A stretch of 5,319 nucleotides of DNA from an uncultured Granulosicoccaceae bacterium (GTDB lineage: Bacteria; Pseudomonadota; Gammaproteobacteria; CALCKW01): NCBI GenBank assembly GCA_937941555.1, contig CALDHJ010000119.1, forward strand, positions 1 through 5,319, given 5' to 3'. The notes beneath the pieces were generated by a model that was not told where the DNA came from, did not search any database, and was given only the letters and a program-made list of their open reading frames with translations. Position 1 is the stretch's first letter. Each line of letters starts with the position of its first letter. A program made the translations under genes and the position numbers. Shown piece by piece: positions 1 through 5,319 of this stretch.

Positions 1-2
1 AA

Positions 3-1217
3 ACCCACTGTTGCAACTACCTGCTGGCAACCGATCTCGAGATGGAAACGCCGGATGGCTACGCATCGACCAGCTGGTCTTCGGGCTACGGTGACTATGT
101 GATGAAGCCGGATCTGTCGACCCTGCGGCGCGTGCCGTGGCTCGAGGGGACCGCAATGGTGTTGTGTGATGTGCTGGACCACCACACGCACGAGGCGGTG
201 GCCCATTCACCCCGCGCCGTGCTCAAGCGACAGGTGGCACGTCTGGAAGCGCTGGGGCTCAACGCCATGATGGCAACCGAGCTCGAATTCTTCCTGTTCG
301 AAAAAAGTTTTGAAGACTTGCGGCGGTCCGGCTACCGCGACCTCGAGCCCATCAGTGGTTACAACGAGGACTACCACATCTTTCAGACCACCAAGGAAGA
401 AGGGGTGATGCGGCCGATCCGCAATCACCTGTTTGCGGCCGGAGTACCTGTTGAGAATTCCAAGGGCGAGGCGGAGTCGGGCCAGGAAGAACTGAATATT
501 CGCTATGCCGCGGCACTCGATTGCGCCGATCACCACACAATTGCAAAGCACGCTGTCAAAGAGATCGCCTGGCAACATGGCCGGGCTGCGACCTTTCTGC
601 CCAAGTGGGATCACAAGCGCGTTGGCAGTTCCTCGCACGTGCACCAATCCCTGTGGCGAGAGGGTGAGCCGGCGTTCTACGACCCCGCTGACACGCTTGG
701 CATGTCGTCGCTGATGAAGCACTACATGGCCGGTCTGATTGCCTTTGCACCGGAGTACACCGTTTTCCTCGCGCCCTATGTCAACAGCTACAAGCGCTTT
801 GCCAAAGGCACTTTTGCGCCGACCAAGGCCGTCTGGTCGGTCGACAACCGCACAGCGGGCTTTCGCCTTTGCGGAGACGGCACGCGAAGCGTGCGTGTCG
901 AGTGCCGTATCGGTGGTTCCGACATGAACCCCTATCTCGCCCAGGCCGTGATGTTGGCAGCGGGCATCAAGGGTATCGAAGACGAAATGACCTTGAGCGC
1001 GCCGTTTCAGGGTGACGTGTACAACAGCCATGACACACCCGACATTCCGCAGACTCTGCGTGCCGCTATCGCGCGCCTTGAATCGTCCACCTTCCTGCGA
1101 CAGGCTCTGGGCGACAAAGTGGTTGACCATTACATTCGGTGTGCGCAATGGGAGCAGGACGAGTTCGACCGCGTTGTCACCGATTGGGAAGTCGCCCGTG
1201 GCTTCGAGAGGGCCTGA
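3..1217 (+). CDS. Glutamine synthetase superfamily protein, probable gamma-glutamyl-amine/amide ligase (5' end missing)
   Basis: This is an ATP-dependent ligase of the glutamine synthetase fold, expected to join the gamma-carboxyl of glutamate to an amine in the cytoplasm. The frame is already open at the window edge (THCCNYLLATDLEM before the first internal ATG at 42), and the residues before that ATG are family-like, so the true start lies upstream. About 404 residues are present against a usual 440-460, so roughly 40-60 N-terminal residues are missing. Family landmarks in order are SWSSGYGDYVMKPDLSTLR, the metal-binding ELEF (279-290), KGE..SGQEELN (about 462-496), the GSSSHVHQSLW segment (about 624-656), SYKRF and FAPTKAVWSVDNRTAGFR in the ATP/glutamate region, and the C-terminal R.ECRIGGSDMNPYLA. 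It resembles the PuuA-like and glutamylamide-synthetase branch more than housekeeping GlnA. The GlnA adenylylation motif NLYDLPP is replaced by DVYNSHD near 1014-1034, so GlnE-type control is unlikely (inference). It is followed 3 nt later by an aldehyde dehydrogenase. The superfamily is secure; the amine substrate is not. Confidence 0.93.
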   Translation, partial: THCCNYLLATDLEMETPDGYASTSWSSGYGDYVMKPDLSTLRRVPWLEGTAMVLCDVLDHHTHEAVAHSPRAVLKRQVARLEALGLNAMMATELEFFLFEKSFEDLRRSGYRDLEPISGYNEDYHIFQTTKEEGVMRPIRNHLFAAGVPVENSKGEAESGQEELNIRYAAALDCADHHTIAKHAVKEIAWQHGRAATFLPKWDHKRVGSSSHVHQSLWREGEPAFYDPADTLGMSSLMKHYMAGLIAFAPEYTVFLAPYVNSYKRFAKGTFAPTKAVWSVDNRTAGFRLCGDGTRSVRVECRIGGSDMNPYLAQAVMLAAGIKGIEDEMTLSAPFQGDVYNSHDTPDIPQTLRAAIARLESSTFLRQALGDKVVDHYIRCAQWEQDEFDRVVTDWEVARGFERA

Positions 1218-1220
1218 GTC

Positions 1221-2591
1221 ATGATCCGCTGCGTATCACCCATCGATGGCTCGATTGTCGCCGAGCGTGAGCCGCTCTCGCGCGATGCCGCGCGCGCGCA
1301 GGTAGCACGCGCTGCTGATGCGGTCGCCGAGTGGTCATCGAGATCACTTGCCGAACGTATCGCACTGGTACGGGCGGGCGTCGCGCGCGTGGGTGAGATG
1401 AATGACGAGATCGTGGTCGAACTGGCGCGCCAGATGGGCCGGCCAGTCCGCTATGGCGGGGAGTTCAGCGGCTTTAACGAGCGCGCGAGCCACATGGCTG
1501 ACATTGCATCCGAAGCCCTGGCAGACATTCAGGTCGAAGATAGCAGCGGTTTCACGCGCAAGATCAAGCGCGTGCCGCACGGCGTTGTGTTGGTGGTGGC
1601 GCCCTGGAACTACCCCTTCATGACCGCCATCAACACTGTCGCGCCGGCCCTGATCGCCGGCAACACGGTCATGCTCAAGCACGCCTCGCAAACGCCGCTC
1701 GTCGGCGAGCGTCTGGCGCAGGCCTTCCACGCGGCAGGCATACCCGATGCGGTGTTTCAGAACGTTTTTCTCGATCACGCCACCACCGCCGACCTGATTG
1801 CAGAGAAGTCATTCGGGTTCGTGAATTTCACCGGCAGTGTGGCCGGTGGGCAAGCCATTGAGCAGGCGGCCGCCGGCACCTTCACCGGACTGGGGCTGGA
1901 GTTGGGTGGGAAAGATCCCGGGTACGTCTGCGATGACGCCGACCTCGACGCGGCAGTCGACACCCTGATTGACGGCGCCATGTTCAATTCCGGGCAGTGT
2001 TGTTGCGGTATTGAACGCATCTACGTCGCGGAGTCCTTATTCGATGCGTTTCTCGAAAAGGCCGTCGCCCTGGTCAGCAACTACCAACTGGGTGATCCGC
2101 TGAATCCCGAGACCACCCTGGGCCCCATGGCTCAGCCCCGATTTGCAGATCTGGTGCGATCACAAACGGCAGAGGCGGTCGCCGCCGGGGCTACGGCACA
2201 TATCGATCCGGCGCTGTTTCCGGAAGACGGCGGCGCCTACCTGATGCCGCAAATCCTGACCAGCGTTGACCACTCGATGCGGGTCATGCGCGAGGAGAGC
2301 TTCGGGCCTGTGGTGGGTATCATGCCGGTCCGAGACGATCGCGACGCGATTCGGTTGATGAACGACAGCGACTTCGGGTTGACGGCATCGATCTGGACAC
2401 GGGACGTCGCCCGCGCCGAAGCGATTGGCGACCGGATCGAGACCGGTACCGTCTTTCTGAACCGCGCGGACTATCTCGATCCGGCGTTGTGCTGGACGGG
2501 GTGCAAGAATACCGGCCGTGGTGGCGGGTTGTCGGTGATCGGCTACCACAACCTGACCCGTCCAAAGTCTTATCACTTCAAGAAGGATTGA
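1221..2591 (+). CDS. NAD(P)+-dependent aldehyde dehydrogenase family protein
   Basis: This 456-residue enzyme should oxidise an aldehyde to a carboxylic acid in the cytoplasm. The full ALDH signature is visible. The dinucleotide and oxyanion motif APWNYPF is at residues 127-133 (N130 is the oxyanion Asn), followed by the cofactor-contacting lysine in MLKHASQTP and the Rossmann motif NFTGSVAGG. The general base is E227 in LELGGKDP. The catalytic cysteine is C261 in FNSGQCCCGIER; the Glu-Cys spacing of 34 matches the family. EESFGPVVG follows. The C-terminus (GCKNTGRGGG..., then LTRPKSYHFKKD) differs from the commoner GGxKxSG(x)GRE ending and suggests a distinct subgroup. The length is near short ALDHs such as succinate-semialdehyde dehydrogenases, but no substrate can be read from sequence. 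The ATG at 1221 follows GAGAGGG (1206-1212) at 8 nt and lies 3 nt after the ligase stop, so the genes are probably co-transcribed. By context it would oxidise a gamma-glutamylated aldehyde made by the downstream ADH. Confidence 0.95.
   Translation: MIRCVSPIDGSIVAEREPLSRDAARAQVARAADAVAEWSSRSLAERIALVRAGVARVGEMNDEIVVELARQMGRPVRYGGEFSGFNERASHMADIASEALADIQVEDSSGFTRKIKRVPHGVVLVVAPWNYPFMTAINTVAPALIAGNTVMLKHASQTPLVGERLAQAFHAAGIPDAVFQNVFLDHATTADLIAEKSFGFVNFTGSVAGGQAIEQAAAGTFTGLGLELGGKDPGYVCDDADLDAAVDTLIDGAMFNSGQCCCGIERIYVAESLFDAFLEKAVALVSNYQLGDPLNPETTLGPMAQPRFADLVRSQTAEAVAAGATAHIDPALFPEDGGAYLMPQILTSVDHSMRVMREESFGPVVGIMPVRDDRDAIRLMNDSDFGLTASIWTRDVARAEAIGDRIETGTVFLNRADYLDPALCWTGCKNTGRGGGLSVIGYHNLTRPKSYHFKKD
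2580..2587 (+). promoter_or_regulatory. Ribosome binding site supporting a GTG start
   Basis: AAGAAGGA lies 8 nt before the GTG at 2596. It is embedded in the last codons of the aldehyde dehydrogenase (KKD then stop). This strong Shine-Dalgarno sequence justifies choosing the GTG start for the alcohol dehydrogenase and shows that translation of the two genes is closely linked. Confidence 0.75.
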
Positions 2592-2595
2592 TCTG

Positions 2596-3747
2596 GTGTC
2601 ATTGACGGCAAATTGGTCGTACCCGACCGCCATACGATTCGGTGCAGGCCGCATCGCTGAAATCGCGGATGCCTGTCAGGCCGCCGGGATTCGAAATCCA
2701 CTCCTGGTCACTGACCGCGGACTCGCGGACTTGCCCATCACCCGGCACACCCTGGACCTGCTCGATGCGGCCGGGTTGGGCCGCGCGCTTTTCTCGGATG
2801 TCGACCCGAATCCGAACGAGAAGAACGCGGCTGCCGGTGTGGCAGCGTTTCGCGACGGTGGGCACGACGGCGTGGTGGCCTTCGGCGGGGGTTCCGGGCT
2901 TGATCTTGGCAAACTGGTTGCGTTCATGGCCGGGCAAACGCGACCGATCTGGGATTTCGAAGACGTCGATGACTGGTGGACCCGCGCGAGTACGGAGGGC
3001 ATTGCGCCGATCGTCGCGGTGCCGACTACCGCGGGTACCGGGTCGGAAGTGGGTCGGGCGTCGGTGATTACCAACTCCGAGACAGCCGAGAAGAAGATCA
3101 TCTTCCACCCGCGGTTTTTGCCAAGCGTGGTGATTTGTGATCCCGAACTCACGGTCGGGATGCCGGCGGCTATCACGGCCGGCACCGGGCTCGACGCTTT
3201 CGCACACTGTGTCGAGGCGTTTTGCTCGCCGCACTACCACCCGATGTCGCAAGGCATGGCGCTCGAAGGCATGCGACTGGTCAAGGAGTGGCTGCCTCGC
3301 GCCTATGCACACGGCGACGACATCGAGGCGCGGTCCCACATGATGTCGGCCGCCGCGATGGGCGCGACGGCGTTCCAGAAGGGGCTCGGCGCGATCCACG
3401 CGCTGTCACATCCGATCGGTGCGATCTATCACACCCACCACGGCACAACCAATGCGGTCTGCATGCCAGCGGTGCTGCAGTTCAACCGACCTGCGATCGA
3501 AAGGGTGATCGAACAGGCAGCACGGTATCTCGATATCGCTGGTGGCTTCGACGGCTTCTGTGACTTTGTCGATCAACAGAATGCGACGCTCGGGATTCCC
3601 AGGGGATTGATCGCGCTTGGTGTCGAGAACCCCGATGTCGAGCGCATTGTCGCCGGGGCATTGAAGGACCCGAGCCGTGGCGGTAATCCCGTTGCGATGA
3701 CGGTAGAGAACACGACGGCATTGCTGCGCGCCTGTCTCCAAGGGTGA
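2596..3747 (+). CDS. Iron-containing (group III) alcohol dehydrogenase
   Basis: This 383-residue cytoplasmic NAD(P)-dependent dehydrogenase interconverts an alcohol and its aldehyde using a divalent metal, usually Fe2+. The length is normal for the family. The N-terminal half has the nucleotide-binding GGGSGLDLGK (residues 97-106) and PTTAGTGSEV (143-152). The C-terminal helical half holds all four expected metal ligands: D200 and H204 (GLDAFAHCVEAFCSP), H268 (GLGAIHALSHPIG) and H282 (THHG). The spacing of 14 between the last two histidines equals that in FucO, and H272 matches the additional active-site histidine. The start is GTG, which places the beta-strand FGAGR near residue 16 as usual. 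It begins 4 nt after the aldehyde dehydrogenase stop and is the last gene before a hairpin terminator. Paired with an ALDH and a glutamyl ligase, it probably oxidises an alcohol group of a gamma-glutamylated intermediate (inference). A role on 4-hydroxybutyrate or another omega-hydroxy acid is an alternative. Confidence 0.95.
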   Translation: MSLTANWSYPTAIRFGAGRIAEIADACQAAGIRNPLLVTDRGLADLPITRHTLDLLDAAGLGRALFSDVDPNPNEKNAAAGVAAFRDGGHDGVVAFGGGSGLDLGKLVAFMAGQTRPIWDFEDVDDWWTRASTEGIAPIVAVPTTAGTGSEVGRASVITNSETAEKKIIFHPRFLPSVVICDPELTVGMPAAITAGTGLDAFAHCVEAFCSPHYHPMSQGMALEGMRLVKEWLPRAYAHGDDIEARSHMMSAAAMGATAFQKGLGAIHALSHPIGAIYHTHHGTTNAVCMPAVLQFNRPAIERVIEQAARYLDIAGGFDGFCDFVDQQNATLGIPRGLIALGVENPDVERIVAGALKDPSRGGNPVAMTVENTTALLRACLQG

Positions 3748-3754
3748 AGTGTGC

Positions 3755-3783
3755 ACACCGGTTGAGCCGGTGTACCCTTCTTT
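3755..3783 (+). terminator. Probable intrinsic terminator of the ligase-ALDH-ADH operon
   Basis: A perfect 7-bp stem, ACACCGG (3755-3761) and CCGGTGT (3767-3773), encloses the 5-nt loop TTGAG. The stem begins 8 nt after the alcohol dehydrogenase stop, and a pyrimidine run ending TTCTTT (3778-3783) follows on the + strand. The T-tract is short and starts 4 nt after the stem, so termination may be moderate. The same hairpin lies downstream of the convergent protease gene but lacks a T-tract on that strand, so it may serve the protease only as a 3' stabiliser. Confidence 0.6.
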
Positions 3784-3795
3784 GTCAGCTGGGGG

Positions 3796-4899
3796 TCAGC
3801 CTTGTGGTGAGACGCTGATCTTGCGTCGGAGCCACAAGGGCAGCAGTGTCAGCAGGACGAACCACAGTGACGTCGAACCCACTGCCGCACCAGCATGCCC
3901 GCCGGCGCCGGAACCACTGCCGAGTGTGACACCGGTGACAACCGTGTTGTCGCCGGTATTTGACCCGTTCTCGCCTGATCCGGTCTCGTTGTTCGCGCAA
4001 ATGCTCGGCAGGGAACTGAAGGCTTCGCCAACACCGCCAGGTGCCGGTACATCGGCCAGTCCGGTTGCCGCGTTGAATGTGTTGGTTTCTATCCACGCGA
4101 GGAAGGCATCAACCGAGGTGTTGACGCCGGGTGTGGCTGCGAGCGCGCAACCGTAGCCGAAGCTCACGATCCCGACCTGTGTCACGCCACTGGGTGTATT
4201 GAGCAGCAGAGGACCGCCACTGTCGCCCTGACAGCTGTCGCGCCCACCTTGCTCAGTGCCGGCGCAGAGCTGGTTGTCGGTCAGGGTGACGCCGGGCAGT
4301 GCGACGCTACAGGCCGCGTTGCTCCAGGTATCGAAGTTCACTTCCTGGAGTGTGGTGCTGTAGGTGACAACGCCGGGATTGATGTCGGTATCGCCCCAGC
4401 CGACCACGAGGGCTTCGAGTGCCTCACCGGGTTTGACCGTTGCGAGCCTGACGGGGGTGTTTGAGGTCTGCGGCGTAGCCAGCTTCAGCAGCGCGATATC
4501 GAACGGCGAGGCTGCATCGTTTTCGTTGTACGACGCGTGCCGCACGATGTCGGTGACAGCAGTGCCGTTGGCGACGTCAGTCAGCGACAACGTGTGGGCA
4601 TCAAAGAGCACCTGAACGTCTGCCGGCACGATGGGTTGCAGCCCGCCGGCACCGTTGGGTTCGTAGAGACAGTGTGCTGCCGTCAGTACCCAGCTCTCGT
4701 GGATCAGTGAGCCGCCACAGAACTGGGCCTGAAATTCAGTCTGGCCGGTAGTGGTTGCGAGCGCGACAGCGTAGGAGTGATCGTCCGTGGAGGATGTGCA
4801 ACCGCCGATGATGCGCGGTTGGACCTCGAGCGCCAGAGCGGCGCTGCCACCTGTCACCGCAAAGGCGAAAAGACTTGTGGTCAGTCTGAAATGGCTCAT
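3796..4899 (-). CDS. Secreted trypsin-like serine protease (S1 family) with C-terminal GlyGly-CTERM-type sorting tail
   Basis: This 367-residue exported endopeptidase has an N-terminal signal peptide (residues 1-23; LFAFAVTGGSAALALA-type core, probable cut after ALA). A very short propeptide, LEVQPR, follows, with the classic activation site R29|IIGG. The catalytic triad is complete: H76 in LTAAHC, D134 in FDIALLKL and S227 in GDSGGP. D221 sits six residues before the serine, as in trypsin, which predicts cleavage after Arg or Lys. Likely disulfides are C61-C77, C197-C212 and C223-C251. The catalytic domain ends near residue 275. A Gly/Asn/Ser-rich linker (about 302-343), a hydrophobic helix (345-357) and RRK (358-360) follow, typical of GlyGly-CTERM proteins processed by rhombosortase. 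The ATG at 4899 is preferred over the in-frame ATG at 4998 because it gives a proper signal peptide and has an AGGT ribosome site; the longer form would put about 33 non-signal residues in front. It converges on the alcohol dehydrogenase, with a 48-nt gap. The physiological target is unknown. Confidence 0.94.
   Translation of the reverse strand: MSHFRLTTSLFAFAVTGGSAALALEVQPRIIGGCTSSTDDHSYAVALATTTGQTEFQAQFCGGSLIHESWVLTAAHCLYEPNGAGGLQPIVPADVQVLFDAHTLSLTDVANGTAVTDIVRHASYNENDAASPFDIALLKLATPQTSNTPVRLATVKPGEALEALVVGWGDTDINPGVVTYSTTLQEVNFDTWSNAACSVALPGVTLTDNQLCAGTEQGGRDSCQGDSGGPLLLNTPSGVTQVGIVSFGYGCALAATPGVNTSVDAFLAWIETNTFNAATGLADVPAPGGVGEAFSSLPSICANNETGSGENGSNTGDNTVVTGVTLGSGSGAGGHAGAAVGSTSLWFVLLTLLPLWLRRKISVSPQG
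3820..3921 (-). other. GlyGly-CTERM-like protein-sorting tail of the serine protease
   Basis: Codons 327-360 of the protease encode a Gly/Ala/Ser stretch (GSGSGAGGHAGAAVGSTS), a hydrophobic helix (LWFVLLTLLPLWL) and an RRK cluster, followed by only seven more residues. This tripartite design is characteristic of tails cut by a dedicated rhomboid-family protease (rhombosortase) with surface anchoring, as shown for the Vibrio cholerae protease VesB. The match is by pattern only. A plain C-terminal membrane anchor is the alternative. Confidence 0.7.
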
Positions 4900-4904
4900 T
4901 GCTT

Positions 4905-4910
4905 TACCTG
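4905..4910 (-). promoter_or_regulatory. Ribosome binding site of the serine protease
   Basis: Read on the - strand, CAGGTA precedes the ATG at 4899, with the AGG core 7 nt away. It supports this start over the upstream in-frame ATG at 4998, before which no comparable site is evident. Confidence 0.55.
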
Positions 4911-5059
4911 TGGCCGTCCGCCACCGAATCGCCGCGCGCGCCCCGATGATCCAGGCGCGGGTAGTCGGTGTATGCGTAGTATTTGTGCTCTCAAACACGC
5001 AAACAGCGAGCCAAAGCGGCTAGGTGGGTGCCTGTCTCCCTCGTAGGCGATGGCCGAAC

Positions 5060-5065
5060 TATAAT
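5060..5065 (+). promoter_or_regulatory. Putative sigma-70 -10 box (TATAAT) for the gene at 5131
   Basis: A perfect TATAAT occurs in an AT-rich island within an otherwise GC-rich divergent intergenic region, 65 nt before the ATG at 5131. It would give a 5' leader of about 60 nt. No good TTGACA-like -35 box is found 16-18 nt upstream (the sequence there is TCCCTC-like), and the TG of an extended -10 is absent. The promoter may therefore be weak or activator-dependent. The rest of the 231-nt gap (4900-5130) shows no gene, RNA or clear operator, and no convincing promoter was found for the divergent protease. Confidence 0.45.
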
Positions 5066-5130
5066 TTTGGTTTGCGGCACGACCTGTGATTGCCGCCCGT
5101 CAGACAGAGCGTTGAAAGAGCGTCAGTGTC

Positions 5131-5319
5131 ATGAAATCAGAGTCCATAGCCGCGCGGCGAATCAGCCGCCGTCAGTTCATTCGCGCAAAACTGGCACTAG
5201 CCGCAGCGCCGTTGTTGCCCGCACCTGTTGCCGTTGCCAGCGAGTACCTGCTGCCGCCTGACGACATGGCGATCATCGGCGCCATCGGGCGGGACGTCGC
5301 GCTGAGCAGCGATACGCTG
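5131..5319 (+). CDS. Exported protein with twin-arginine-like signal, probable L,D-transpeptidase N-terminus (3' end missing)
   Basis: Only the first 63 codons are present, and the frame is still open at the window end. The N-terminus carries SRRQFIR at residues 12-18, close to the Tat consensus S-R-R-x-F-L-K, with a second Arg pair at 9-10. A hydrophobic Ala/Leu/Pro segment (about 21-35) and a likely cut after AVA (residue 36) follow. The first mature residues, SEYLLPPDDMAIIGAIGRD then LSSDTL, resemble the segment that opens many YkuD-family L,D-transpeptidases: an aromatic/Leu-Pro start, a short acidic turn, hydrophobic-Gly, then a DTL leading into a LysM-like 'DIAR' helix. Such enzymes cross-link peptidoglycan or attach proteins to it in the periplasm. 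The catalytic Cys domain is outside the window, so the family call is inference. GAAAGAG (5114-5120) is a modest ribosome site 10 nt upstream, and a TATAAT box lies at 5060. It is transcribed divergently from the protease. Export is well supported; the enzyme class is tentative. Confidence 0.62.
   Translation, partial: MKSESIAARRISRRQFIRAKLALAAAPLLPAPVAVASEYLLPPDDMAIIGAIGRDVALSSDTL

Noticed and set aside
207..1148. 313-codon open frame on the - strand, antisense to the GS-like ligase.
   Set aside because: No recognisable motifs. It lies wholly inside a gene with strong family conservation and is a typical high-GC shadow frame.
42..1217. The first in-frame ATG (42) as the start of the GS-like gene.
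   Set aside because: The codons before it (3-41) encode family-like residues (CNYLLATD), so the ATG is internal and the gene begins outside the window.
2599..3399. 266-codon open frame on the - strand, antisense to the alcohol dehydrogenase.
   Set aside because: Composition is Arg/His-rich shadow translation with no domain signature; the + strand gene has all metal-ligand motifs.
3749..4156. 135-codon + strand frame (GTG start) opposite the protease C-terminus, Pro/Ser/Ala-rich.
   Set aside because: It is the complement of the Gly/Ser-rich linker. Its start overlaps the terminator hairpin and no ribosome site is seen.
4928..4947. Imperfect palindrome ATCG..GCGCGCGC..CGAT as a possible operator.
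   Set aside because: Its core is a simple GC alternation expected by chance in GC-rich DNA, and it has internal mismatches.
4900..4998. Upstream in-frame ATG at 4998 extending the protease by 33 residues.
   Set aside because: The extension is polar and basic, would bury the signal peptide inside the protein, and lacks a good ribosome site. The ATG at 4899 has both a signal peptide and a Shine-Dalgarno sequence.
5021..5040. TAGGTGGGTGCCTGTCTCCC, reminiscent of short dispersed GGTGCCTGTC-type repeats.
   Set aside because: Only one copy is present in the window, without an inverted partner, so it cannot be called a repeat. A genome-wide count would decide.
4983..5261. 92-codon + strand frame across the divergent region and into the exported gene.
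   Set aside because: Low-information Arg/Cys/Ser-rich sequence in a different frame from the well-supported signal-peptide gene at 5131.

Overview
The window looks like chromosomal DNA of a free-living, probably marine or aquatic, proteobacterium. It is GC-rich (roughly 60% by eye), densely packed, and has Shine-Dalgarno sites. The best lineage hint is a trypsin-like protease ending in a Gly-rich stretch, a hydrophobic helix and a basic cluster (GlyGly-CTERM/rhombosortase type). That architecture is known mainly from Gammaproteobacteria, so Gammaproteobacteria is the preferred but unproven assignment.

Layout. Positions 3-3747 hold three tightly coupled + strand genes. They are the 3' part of a glutamine-synthetase-superfamily gamma-glutamyl-amide ligase, an NAD(P)+ aldehyde dehydrogenase 3 nt further on, and an iron-type (group III) alcohol dehydrogenase 4 nt after that. 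A hairpin with a short T-rich tail (3755-3783) closes the operon. Facing it on the - strand (4899-3796) is a secreted S1-family serine protease with a signal peptide, an unusually short propeptide, an intact catalytic triad and a C-terminal surface-sorting tail. A 231-nt divergent intergenic region (4900-5130) follows, with a perfect TATAAT box on the + strand. At 5131 begins an exported protein with a twin-arginine-like signal; its first mature residues resemble the N-terminus of L,D-transpeptidases. It runs off the right edge.

How the genes may work together. GS-like ligase + ALDH + ADH suggests a gamma-glutamylation route for an amine or amino alcohol. The ligase would cap the amine with glutamate, the ADH would oxidise an alcohol group to an aldehyde, and the ALDH would carry it to the acid. 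A gamma-glutamyl hydrolase would then release the product and glutamate. No hydrolase, amine oxidase or transporter lies inside the window, so the substrate (ethanolamine, alaninol-like or another) cannot be fixed. The protease and the cell-wall-type gene appear unrelated to this pathway, but both encode envelope or exported proteins. No RNA gene, CRISPR array, insertion sequence or phage gene was seen.
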